Assembly: GCF_900105155.1 (NCBI RefSeq)
Contig: NZ_LT629762.1
Location: 2,542,001-2,606,000, forward strand
Length of the DNA: 64,000 nt
Direction of reading: 5' to 3'
From: Pseudomonas prosekii
GTDB lineage: Bacteria; Pseudomonadota; Gammaproteobacteria; Pseudomonadales; Pseudomonadaceae
Translations under genes and position numbers: made by a program
Shown: positions 52,373 to 59,591 of the stretch, piece by piece
Layout: each line of letters opens with the position of its first letter
Numbering within the stretch: position 1 is the first letter of the stretch
The notes under the pieces: generated by a model
What the model was told of the DNA's origin: nothing
Database searches by the model: none
Seen by the model: only the letters and a program-made list of their open reading frames with translations

Positions 52373-54327
52373 TGCTGCTCAGCCTGATCTAAGGCTGCGC
52401 GAACCCTCGCCAACAATCGCTGTAAAGGCTCGGGTACCGCAGCCACCAAATCAGCGGGTGTGACTTGGCTCAAAACCCTCACATGAGTGCTGGGTTTTCC
52501 ACGCCCCAAGAAGAGATACCGATACCACCGCAGATCATTGTCTTCTTCAGCACCGTAGAACGCTGGAGAGCCTTCTGCGCCTAGGACCGCCTCTCGAGGC
52601 TCCCCTGCCCCAGCCGGCCCACGCATCCCAGGCTCGAGAGCCCGATACGCTATTGGATAGGCTTTGAGCATGGTGTAATCCAAGTCGAGCGGGTCTGAAA
52701 AAAATACGTGAAAGCGTTCTAGCCACTGTGTCCATCGGCGTAGGGCGCCAATATCAGAAGCCTCAGTAGCGGAAATCTCTGCCAGATTTTGTTCTGGGCC
52801 TCCCTCTCGTAGAATTTCTGCAAAGACCTGCTGTGGCGAATACCCGATGTTCAGTAACTGCTCGCAAGCAGTCCTAATACGTCCAAAACCTCCACCGCTT
52901 CGTCCCCAATCCAGATCCAGTAAAGTCGCGTAGGGTACTTGGAGGTTACCAAGTAATTTCCATAGGTGATTCACGTGGCGCCCACCCAAGGGCACCACAG
53001 CAACGAATGATCTATCGATGGGGAAGTCCATCGCTTTAGCCAAAAGGGGTATCACTACTTCTTCAGTGGCACCCTCGCCAAGTATCACGTAGCGCGCAAA
53101 GTACAATTCAGGGTAGGCCCGCACAGCCTCTCGAACGAACTTAGAAGCCTCTTCGTCCCCGATTGGCATACTTATCTGGCGAACTTCGGTGCAGCGGCTT
53201 CCCTGGTTCAACTGGAAGTGCCGCACACTAGATGGCTCCACCCGAGCGAGGATGCTGGGCGAGTGGCTGGAGACTATCGCTTGGGCATTCAACCCTGCGG
53301 CTACTTCTTCCACCTGTTTGATGATGCGAGATAGATAAAACGGAGCCAGATTATTCTCCGGCTCCTCAAGGGCAACGATAGTCAGCGCTGGCAACGCTAC
53401 ACCGGCACCAGCGAAGCCCGGCGGTGCATTGTCACCCGCAAGCCGCGCCTCAATATCCAGCGTGGCTGAAACCATGGCCATATGGAACAACGAGCGCTGA
53501 CCGTCGCTGAGATCCTCAAGTGCCCGGTCTTGCCCATCTTCGGCGGGATGGAACACCACCTCAACCCGACGAATAAATTCCTGCCAACGGGTGTCGACGG
53601 GGCGGAAGAACGGCGTGGTATCGGTGCCAGCAGAATGAAGCTGTCGCCATCGCCGAGTCACTGCGGAACAGATACTGTCTACGGCCGCCTCAGCTGAGAA
53701 CGCCTGATTCACGGCAGTGCCTGCATCGGTTAATGAGTCCTTAACCTGCGGCGACCAACTGATTGCGCGCCAGAGTCGACCGCGGATAAAGGAGGTTACC
53801 TGAGAGGCACCGTCCCGCGTCGCTGGAATGTAGATGAGTTGGATACGCGAACGATCAGAGCCACGAAGTTGATGAAGGTCACTGTCTTCGAAGTTACCGA
53901 ACGTCTGTACAGCGCAATAGGACTCTTCGATCGCACCGTCCAGGGTTCCATCATCTGTCCATGTTGCCTGCAGTCTCAGACGGACCTTGAGATTGCCATT
54001 TTCCTCGGCAGCCATGTTCTTGAAGAACGCTGGCACTGCAGCGTTATCCGCATCGCCATCTAATTCGGGGAATGCAACGATGGCTTCAATCACAAGCGTG
54101 CGAGCCAAAGCCCGTTCATCCTCATTGCGGGGGATGTGGAAGTCTTGCTTGCGCAACCGCCGCTGCTCTGACGTCACGCCAAACATCCGCTGTAAGGCCT
54201 GCATCACCGCAGTCTTGCCAGTACCGTTATCGCCGACAAACGCTACGAGGCTAGGTCCTAGGACAACGTGGACTTGCTGAGGGCCGAAACAACGAAAGTT
54301 CTCCAGACCTAGACGTTCGATGTGCAT
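52369..54327 (-). CDS. gajA: GajA-like OLD-family ATPase/TOPRIM endonuclease of a Gabija system
   Basis: A 652-aa protein of the OLD family. Walker A GDNGTGKT is at residues 32-39, the ABC signature LSDGQRSLFHMAM at about 270, Walker B LTIVALEEPENNLAP at about 314, then SSHSPSILARVEPS. A TOPRIM nuclease domain follows from about 410 (YVILGEGATEEVVIPLLAKAM, TLLDLDWGRSGGG). With the overlapping helicase gene it fits Gabija. I prefer the start at MHIERLGLENFRCFG (54327, with GGAAG upstream); an ATG eight codons earlier has a good GGAGG and is also possible. Confidence 0.84.
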   Translation of the reverse strand: MHIERLGLENFRCFGPQQVHVVLGPSLVAFVGDNGTGKTAVMQALQRMFGVTSEQRRLRKQDFHIPRNEDERALARTLVIEAIVAFPELDGDADNAAVPAFFKNMAAEENGNLKVRLRLQATWTDDGTLDGAIEESYCAVQTFGNFEDSDLHQLRGSDRSRIQLIYIPATRDGASQVTSFIRGRLWRAISWSPQVKDSLTDAGTAVNQAFSAEAAVDSICSAVTRRWRQLHSAGTDTTPFFRPVDTRWQEFIRRVEVVFHPAEDGQDRALEDLSDGQRSLFHMAMVSATLDIEARLAGDNAPPGFAGAGVALPALTIVALEEPENNLAPFYLSRIIKQVEEVAAGLNAQAIVSSHSPSILARVEPSSVRHFQLNQGSRCTEVRQISMPIGDEEASKFVREAVRAYPELYFARYVILGEGATEEVVIPLLAKAMDFPIDRSFVAVVPLGGRHVNHLWKLLGNLQVPYATLLDLDWGRSGGGFGRIRTACEQLLNIGYSPQQVFAEILREGGPEQNLAEISATEASDIGALRRWTQWLERFHVFFSDPLDLDYTMLKAYPIAYRALEPGMRGPAGAGEPREAVLGAEGSPAFYGAEEDNDLRWYRYLFLGRGKPSTHVRVLSQVTPADLVAAVPEPLQRLLARVRAALDQAEQQ

Positions 54328-54528
54328 GCGATCTTCCTGATAGCCTTTCATGAAAGCCGCCTCCATTGGCGATCAATGAGAGGCAGCCATGCTTCCACGC
54401 AGCTGACAGCGTAGCACTCAAAAACGATCCTGGTAGCGACCGGCCCTGAACTTGATAGACACATTCGAAATGACTGCTTTTTGGCCCAGATTGCGGTCTA
54501 TGGTTGACCCAAATTTGTAAACACTGCC

Positions 54529-54650
54529 GTAACACCTAATGGGTTTGTAACACCCAATGCACGTGATAAATGAACAGCGTGTAACACCAAATAAATCCAA
54601 TAAAATCAATATGTTAATGTCATGTGCAACACCTGTAACACCTGTAACAC
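54529..54650. repeat. Iteron-like GTAACACC repeats, right cluster
   Basis: gtaacacc at 54529, 54547, 54581 and 54635, with variants at 54626 and 54644. The last three have period 9 and are the inverted counterpart of the tandem ggtgttacg repeats at 37492. No gene lies in this 960-base region (54328-55286). Confidence 0.65.
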
Positions 54651-54818
54651 GCCTTTTCGAGCCCCACACCCCATTGGTGACTGAGCCGCCAGCGAAAACA
54701 ATACTGGCTTCGTATCGACTAATGCAGAATTCGAGCGCTGAGTCACCGAAGGCCAGGACGCTTGCGAGCATGCTGTCTCCCAACAACGAACGGGAGATAC
54801 ATCGACCGGGGCACCGAC

Positions 54819-55085
54819 ATCGCCTGGGACCCTGGGGATGTTTGGTGGGTACGGGGTCGGAAACCCGCCGGACTTTGTTAGCGGACAGGTGCCCAGCTTA
54901 GTGAACAGGTGAACCGGGTGAACGCACAGTTCACCAGTGCAATTGCACAAGATGTTGGACGGTCGCCGGGGACCCTGAGCATTTCTGAATGACACGGGGC
55001 AAAGAACCCGCGCGATCTTGGTAGTGGCTGATTTTTCTACATTGGTTTACAGGTTGACTCGGTTGACAGCTCGGCGTGTGCGTAA
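54819..55085. repeat. Tandem ~120-140-bp repeat with gtgaac iterons (P4 crr-like)
   Basis: Copy A (from about 54819) and copy B (from about 54961) share cgcc-gggaccctg, acgggg, aacccgc and a downstream triplet of 9-bp iterons: gtgaacaggtgaaccgggtg in A and tttacaggttgactcggttg in B. P4 crr consists of two direct ~120-bp repeats with ggtgaacag iterons bound by the alpha protein, so this is a probable replication region. The copies have diverged. Confidence 0.65.
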
Positions 55086-55095
55086 TCAGCAACAC

Positions 55096-55135
55096 AAAGG
55101 GTCATCATTACCGATGCGGTAATGATGACCCTTTT
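55096..55135. terminator. Long perfect hairpin with T-run
   Basis: A 17-bp stem (55096-55112 with 55118-55134) around gatgc, with core gggtcatcattacc and five T on the plus strand. It is a strong terminator-like structure between the crr-like repeats and the inverted third copy. The transcript it would end is not obvious. Confidence 0.65.
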
Positions 55136-55193
55136 TCAACCGAATTCTTTCAATTTCAATGACTGAAATTTCAGTAACTTTGGAAGTCTCCCA

Positions 55194-55258
55194 CTAACTC
55201 AGTCACGCGGGTTTCATGCCCCGTGTAACAGTAAATACCTCAGGGTCCCCGGCGACTT
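55194..55258. repeat. Third, inverted copy of the crr-like repeat core
   Basis: ctcagggtccccggcgac (55239-55256) is the exact reverse complement of gtcgccggggaccctgag in copy B, and further paired blocks (acggggc, aaacccgcg) continue. It lacks the iteron triplet. Confidence 0.7.
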
Positions 55259-55286
55259 TCGGAAGCTGGAGGAGGTGCTTTTTCAA

Positions 55287-56369
55287 TCAGGGTCGCTGGA
55301 GCCTGCGTACCCAGGTGTCCCAAGACTCAACTCGAATCGGGGGCACCATCTCACGTTCATAAGCGTACCTCTTATCGCTCTCCAAACGATCATCGACAGT
55401 CCTACCACCTATGAGGACTGTTCGAATGTTGATTTCTTTCTGAGGATCGACCTGAAGCCTTCCGTAAGGCCCAACAAATGCGCCGTGGACCTGCTCGCCC
55501 CTCTCAGCCTGCGCCCTAAGAGAATGGACATGGTCCCTAAAAGAACAGCCGCTTTTGTAGATATGGCTGATTCGGTCCCTGACCTGAGCCGCAGCTTGGT
55601 TTACTTTGTGATTGAATGCCTTGTAGTGATCAGCATTTAGCAGATTGAAATTCGCACCCTTCACTTCTATCAGGATCACCTCCATACGAGATCGACCCGT
55701 AAAAACAACGAAGTCCACGTGCCCATCACCGACTGGAAACTCTGCGAAGCAAATGTACTCATCATCGGGTTTGGCATATGCCTCACCAAAAATAGAGAGG
55801 TCTCGCTTTAGAAGACGTTGGATTTCTCGCTCTCCCGCCCCGGTTTCAATTAGCTCTTCAATCTCCGCCTTGGAAACCATCGCCTCTGCTATTTCGAGGC
55901 GTCGCTTGATGACCGACTGACTTTGCTGCCAGGGAGAATCTTTGAACGGATCACGTGAAAAGCGCAGTTGGTCCGCTCGATAAATTATCCGATAGTTCTG
56001 CTCGCTTCGTTCGTTTAGCTCCTCCGGTGTGCATCCCAACAGTTCCAAAACTTCTGGTCTACTTATGGGCTTCCACCGCGCGCCCCGTAGGGAGCTAAGG
56101 CTCACAACTTCAAACCTATCATCAAGGGGGTCTTTACGTTCAGAGTGGTCAATGTAAATCGCGTCCCCCAAGACAATGCCCAAGTTTTGAAGAGACGGGA
56201 TGATCCGCTCGACCGCATTGCTGACTGACATGCCGTCGTTTTTTCGATCCAGTTCGGTAAGCAGTACGATAGTGCCCGAGCCTGTCACGAAAGACCTCAC
56301 TCGACAAAGACCGCAATCTAACCCACCGAATCCATCTGGATAATTGTGAACAATATCAATAACTTTCAT
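55287..56369 (-). CDS. sduA: Shedu-type immune nuclease (SduA, DUF4263)
   Basis: A 360-aa protein. The C-terminal half has the PD-(D/E)XK nuclease pattern of DUF4263: ERAIQ-like ELIETGAGEREIQRLLKRDLSIFGE, then GDGHVDFVVFTGRSRMEVILIEVKGANF, with Asp near 217 and Glu-x-Lys near 235. The N-terminal ~170 residues (start MKVIDIVHNYPDGFGGLDCG) are a different domain, as is usual for Shedu, where N-terminal parts differ and probably sense the invader. AAGGAG precedes the start. It stands alone as a single-gene defence system at the right end of the element. Confidence 0.8.
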   Translation of the reverse strand: MKVIDIVHNYPDGFGGLDCGLCRVRSFVTGSGTIVLLTELDRKNDGMSVSNAVERIIPSLQNLGIVLGDAIYIDHSERKDPLDDRFEVVSLSSLRGARWKPISRPEVLELLGCTPEELNERSEQNYRIIYRADQLRFSRDPFKDSPWQQSQSVIKRRLEIAEAMVSKAEIEELIETGAGEREIQRLLKRDLSIFGEAYAKPDDEYICFAEFPVGDGHVDFVVFTGRSRMEVILIEVKGANFNLLNADHYKAFNHKVNQAAAQVRDRISHIYKSGCSFRDHVHSLRAQAERGEQVHGAFVGPYGRLQVDPQKEINIRTVLIGGRTVDDRLESDKRYAYEREMVPPIRVESWDTWVRRLQRP

Positions 56370-56616
56370 TTGGGCTCCTTGCTAATCCCCAGCTCCATAA
56401 AAAACGTGGGTTGAAATGATGACTTGCTTGGCAGAAGAGGATAACCGTCTTGGCAAGGTAGTAAAGCAACGCTCTGGCGACTGAGGGGAGCAGTTTTTTG
56501 CGGAACGCACGCTAGCCCCCTCATACCGATTTTTTGTCTACATACACCTAGACTCACAATCGCAAAAAAAGACTCAAAACATATCAGTCGAATGACTCTG
56601 CACCTGGAGAACGCTC

Positions 56617-56838
56617 ATGGAAGATACCTCGCTACTCGCATCACTGCTAAAGCGCATGAATGAGAACCAGCTGGCATTAGGGGCTGCTATTGAGGAGCTG
56701 TCGAACTGGGTTGAGCAGCGGGGATCTACAGAAGTAGCCCAGAACATTCGAGGGGCACTGGACACCCTGGATGAAAATTCAGGGTTCATTACCCTGGCCC
56801 TCGCATCACTGGCGGCAGAAGGTCGAACAAAAAAATGA
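56617..56838 (+). CDS. Small hypothetical protein (73 aa)
   Basis: A 73-aa helical protein (MEDTSLLASLLKRMNENQLALGAAIEELSNWVEQRGSTEVAQNIRGALDTLDENSGFITLALASL) behind ctggagaacg. It is the last gene of the element, 92 bases before the right arm-type site. No known motif. The pattern of alternating Leu/Ala helices suggests a small regulator or chaperone-like protein. The gene appears real by start site and composition. Confidence 0.65.
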   Translation: MEDTSLLASLLKRMNENQLALGAAIEELSNWVEQRGSTEVAQNIRGALDTLDENSGFITLALASLAAEGRTKK

Positions 56839-56930
56839 ATATACGCACTTGATCACAGCCTAGCGCCAACCATCCGGTGGCGCTTTACTAGGTGCCGATA
56901 CAAAGAAAATACTCCCCAGAAGCGTTCGGC

Positions 56931-56950
56931 GTGTATGCCCACGTGTATGC
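56931..56950 (+). repeat. Integrase arm-type site candidate, right end
   Basis: gtgtatgcccacgtgtatgc is identical to 36175-36194. Confidence 0.7.
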
Positions 56951-57003
56951 CTAACCGGTACCCAACCACAAAAGCCCAGCAAACGCAGCACTCTGGCCCG
57001 CCA

Positions 57004-57031
57004 GTTCAAACGACGCCTGGGCACCATATAG
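57004..57031 (+). other. attR of the integrated element
   Basis: gttcaaacgacgcctgggca followed by ccatatag resembles the tRNA-Arg 3' end at 36037-36065; one base is lost in the core (cgcctggg against cgcctggtg) and the T-arm half has several changes. It marks the right boundary; the 347 bases 56839-57185 hold only these end sites. Confidence 0.65.
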
Positions 57032-57041
57032 AAGAAACGAG

Positions 57042-57076
57042 AAAGCCTCAGGCCGTTAGGGACTGGGGCTTTTTTG
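57042..57076 (+). terminator. Terminator past attR, probably the original tRNA-Arg terminator
   Basis: aagcctcag pairs with ctggggctt (one mismatch) and six T follow. Its place just outside attR fits the terminator of the tRNA gene before integration. Confidence 0.7.
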
Positions 57077-57185
57077 TGGGTGCTCGTTAATAAGCAATTC
57101 GTAACACAGTGCAGCGCCGAGAGCCGCATTCGGTGTGGCTTTATTCAGTTAACATCGCCGGCTATTACTTGCTCGAGGAACGAGC

Positions 57186-57755
57186 TTGCCAGCATTCCAC
57201 GTGGACTCCATCCAACATTGGAAACCTTTCGGCCATGACGGGATATCGTATGACTTGGGCCATTTAGACAGCCACGAAGTCACTTTCCGGAAGGATGAAG
57301 CCAGGGAAGCAATCCGCTTCGTCGTCACCTATGGCTTGCACTGTTTCACTAAAGACAACACCGAGCACAATATTCCACTGATGTACGCAGACGGCCGTGA
57401 AAGTCAGTTTATTTGCCTTGAGCGCTACGAAGCCTCTAAGAAACTGCGGGGTTTTCTGGAAAAACTCGCCAGCGCTACGGTCTATCTGACGCAAGGCGAA
57501 AGTTTTTTCACACTGGATGTGATGAACAACGCCAGCGGCGAGATTGAGCCGTTCAAGATCTGCATGGCCATCTTCCGGGAAAACCGCGTATTGCGAATCC
57601 ATGTGACCAGCGCGTTCTTTGTACGATTGGGGGAAGGTTCGCCTGGAGTGCGGGTCAAAAAGAAGGGATTCAGCATTTTCAAGGTGGCTGCAGACACTCA
57701 AGCAAAGCCGAAGGGCCAGTGTCCGAAAGAAGTCCGGAACCGGCATGCAAAATAA
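57186..57755 (+). CDS. Hypothetical protein (189 aa)
   Basis: A 189-aa soluble protein I do not recognise. The TTG start has GAGGAACG upstream; a GTG five codons later is an alternative. The sequence (SIQHWKPFGHDGISYDLGHLDSHEVTFRKDEAREAIRFVVTYGLHCFTKDN) has a His/Asp/Cys-rich middle and no signal peptide. It is the first chromosomal gene after the element. A second short frame overlaps its end. Confidence 0.7.
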   Translation: MPAFHVDSIQHWKPFGHDGISYDLGHLDSHEVTFRKDEAREAIRFVVTYGLHCFTKDNTEHNIPLMYADGRESQFICLERYEASKKLRGFLEKLASATVYLTQGESFFTLDVMNNASGEIEPFKICMAIFRENRVLRIHVTSAFFVRLGEGSPGVRVKKKGFSIFKVAADTQAKPKGQCPKEVRNRHAK

Positions 57756-58077
57756 AAAACCGACAGCCCAGAAACGGCGAATCCCTCTCGAGGAGGGATT
57801 CTCAGCCGTCGAAAACACATGGATTTCGACGGGGCAGGTCGTTCTCGCGTCGCGCTCGGCGAACTGGTTTCCCAGTAACGGGGTGCGATCCTTTCGGATC
57901 CCTGTAACCACCCTGCGGTACACGACTAAGTCGCCGGCCAATGGTAGAGAAACCACAGTGACTATGTCAACCAAGCGGAATAGTCGGCCGAAGTCGTTGA
58001 CCGAATCCCTTTCCGGAAAGCGACGCAACGATGCTCAAAAAGCCCTGACTTGCCAACCGTGGATTCCCCGAACCTGA
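57745..58077 (+). CDS. Possible small protein overlapping the previous gene
   Basis: An open frame of 110 codons begins inside the end of the previous gene (ATG at 57745) and stops just before a bidirectional terminator. It is Ser/Thr/Arg-rich (LEEGFSAVENTWISTGQVVL, TLRYTTKSPANGRETTVTM). Third-position GC is only moderately high. It may be a real co-translated gene or chance; no family recognised. Confidence 0.35.
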   Translation: MQNKKPTAQKRRIPLEEGFSAVENTWISTGQVVLASRSANWFPSNGVRSFRIPVTTLRYTTKSPANGRETTVTMSTKRNSRPKSLTESLSGKRRNDAQKALTCQPWIPRT

Positions 58078-58078
58078 T

Positions 58079-58104
58079 AAAAAACCGCCTAAGCGGTTTT
58101 TTTA
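58079..58104. terminator. Bidirectional terminator between convergent genes
   Basis: aaaaccgc pairs with gcggtttt, with A- and T-tracts on the two sides. It serves the hypothetical genes on both strands. Confidence 0.85.
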
Positions 58105-58377
58105 TCATTCAGTCGTCCAATCAAACTCGTCATATTCCTCATCGTCCTCGTCCCCCTCCTCCAACACCTCTTCCTCAACGGCCTCTTCCTCGGGAACGCT
58201 TCCTTCCTGCTTATTCAGCAGAAACTCCTTGCGACTCTCAATTATCCCCCGCCTCAACTCTTCCCCTTTCTTCGGGCAGTTGAGCATTTGGGCGATGCGA
58301 TCGATTTTTTTCGCCACGGCTTCCTCCAACGCATCGGCTATGCCCCGATAGTGCGCGCTTTCGGGGCTTGATGCCAA
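58105..58377 (-). CDS. Acidic small hypothetical protein
   Basis: A 90-aa protein. The first half is helical and basic-neutral (RGIADALEEAVAKKIDRIAQMLNCPKKGEELRRGIIESRKEFLLNKQ), the second a run of Glu/Asp (VEEEVLEEGDEDDEEYDEFDW) suggesting an intrinsically disordered tail. No known motif. It lies 20 bases after the anti-sigma-like gene on the same strand and may be co-transcribed with it. Confidence 0.7.
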   Translation of the reverse strand: MASSPESAHYRGIADALEEAVAKKIDRIAQMLNCPKKGEELRRGIIESRKEFLLNKQEGSVPEEEAVEEEVLEEGDEDDEEYDEFDWTTE

Positions 58378-58397
58378 ATGGCTGGAGGGGCCGGGCC

Positions 58398-58997
58398 TCA
58401 GTTTTTCTTCAGGGCTTTGAGTTTGGCGGTGAGGTTTTCGTCCGGGAAACGCTGGTGCAATGTCTTCAACAGCTCATCGGCAGCCTGGGTTTGACCCGCG
58501 TTTTGCAGGCGAATCACTTCACGGAGTTGCTCGTCGAGCGGCTTCAGCGGCGCAGTCGCACGTTTGCTGACTTTGGCCTCGTCAGCCATGGGCGCACTGA
58601 GCGATTCACTTTGCGCAGGCGCGGCGAGTTCGGCCATTGGCGCAGCGGGGGCCGGCGCGGCGAGGGAGCGTGCGACGGGCGCTGGAGCCTCTTTCCTGGC
58701 CGAAAACGACGAGGTTTTCGGTGCGGGAGCGGCGTCGTACTGCAGTTCTTGCTCCGGCGTGCGCTGCACCAATGTGACCATCAACGCCACGCCGACGAGG
58801 CTGGCAAACGCCACTTGCCAACGGGGTTTCTGGCAGGCCTGGACCCAGCGTTGCCACAGACTTTGCTTCTGTGGCGGGACTTCGCGATGGGCGGTAGCAA
58901 GGATGAAGGCATCCAGATGTGCCGGCGGTTCACCAGTCGTTTGTTGGCGAAAATGCTCGATCACGGGATCATCTTTAGGGGAGCGGGCGTCAGTCAT
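58398..58997 (-). CDS. Anti-sigma-like membrane protein
   Basis: A 199-aa protein: a ~60-residue cytoplasmic N-terminus, one membrane segment (about 61-78, WQVAFASLVGVALMVTLVQ) and a periplasmic Ala/Pro-rich part ending in a helical EQLREVIRLQNAGQTQAADELLKTLHQRFPDENLTAKL. It overlaps the sigma gene by four bases, the usual arrangement for an anti-sigma factor, but no zinc HxxxCxxC motif is visible, so the role is inferred from topology and position. Confidence 0.75.
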   Translation of the reverse strand: MTDARSPKDDPVIEHFRQQTTGEPPAHLDAFILATAHREVPPQKQSLWQRWVQACQKPRWQVAFASLVGVALMVTLVQRTPEQELQYDAAPAPKTSSFSARKEAPAPVARSLAAPAPAAPMAELAAPAQSESLSAPMADEAKVSKRATAPLKPLDEQLREVIRLQNAGQTQAADELLKTLHQRFPDENLTAKLKALKKN

Positions 58998-59575
58998 GTC
59001 AGTACCTCCTCGGCCAGCAGCCGACGCAGTTTTTGCTGGGCGTAGCGCAAGCGGCTTTTGACGGTTTCCAGCGGTGTTTCGGTGAGGGTGGCGATTTGCG
59101 GCAGGTCGAGGTCGCCATGGGCGCGCAGCAGGAACACTTCGCGCTGGTCGGCGGGCAGGGTTTGCAGGGCGGTTTCGAGGCGCTGTGTGTCGCGGCTCAG
59201 GCTCAGCAGTTGTTCGGGGTCGGTGGCGGTGTCGATCACGGCGTGGGCCTGTTCGTCGTAGCTGTCGTGCAAAGGGTTGTGGATGCCATGTTTGCGCCAG
59301 TGATCGATCAGTCGATTGCGGGCAATCTGGTAAAGCCATGTACGAAAGTTCGCCCGGCCTTGTGGCTGACTGGTGCTGCGGATCAAGCTCAGCCAAGTGT
59401 CCTGGTAAACCTCTTCGGCCAGTTCGGCTTTGCCGCTGAGGCCGAGGAGGAATCGATAGAGCCCTTGGCGATGGCGGGCGTACAAGGTTTCGAACGCCGG
59501 GCCGTCACCGCCGCGATAACGCGCCAGCAGCGATTCGTCGCTGCTGGCGGAAGTGCTCAATTCAGGAGCGGTCAT
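58994..59575 (-). CDS. ECF-type RNA polymerase sigma factor
   Basis: A 193-aa ECF sigma factor. Region 2 is at about 30-95 (FETLYARHRQGLYRFLLGLSGKAELAEEVYQDTWLSLIRS...FRTWLYQIARNRLIDHWRK) and region 4 at about 130-185 (LETALQTLPADQREVFLLRAHGDLDLPQIATLTETPLETVKSRLRYAQQKLRRLL). The start at 59575 is in-frame with a ribosome site AAGGA and avoids a low-complexity leader. It sits between a VWA lipoprotein gene (16 bases upstream) and its probable anti-sigma partner. Confidence 0.92.
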   Translation of the reverse strand: MTAPELSTSASSDESLLARYRGGDGPAFETLYARHRQGLYRFLLGLSGKAELAEEVYQDTWLSLIRSTSQPQGRANFRTWLYQIARNRLIDHWRKHGIHNPLHDSYDEQAHAVIDTATDPEQLLSLSRDTQRLETALQTLPADQREVFLLRAHGDLDLPQIATLTETPLETVKSRLRYAQQKLRRLLAEEVLT

Positions 59576-59591
59576 TTCGCTGAGGTTCCTT

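Noticed and set aside
50477..54327. Interpretation of the helicase/OLD pair as ordinary repair genes.
   Set aside because: The overlapping OLD-UvrD gene pair inside a mobile defence island fits Gabija better; a repair role cannot be wholly excluded.
54418..54995. Overlapping frames on both strands in the repeat-rich gap after gajA.
   Set aside because: They run through iterons and crr-like repeats and have no conserved pattern; the region is better explained as replication sites.
56366..56557. A 63-codon minus-strand frame overlapping the Shedu start by four bases (ATGA).
   Set aside because: The overlap is suggestive, but the sequence looks like random translation (Pro/Ser/Leu-rich, no pattern), the start lacks a clear ribosome site, and the Shedu gene has its own AAGGAG.
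57264..58028. A 254-codon minus-strand frame opposite the 189-aa gene.
   Set aside because: It is antisense to a gene with a better start, and its codon use shows no independent sign of selection.
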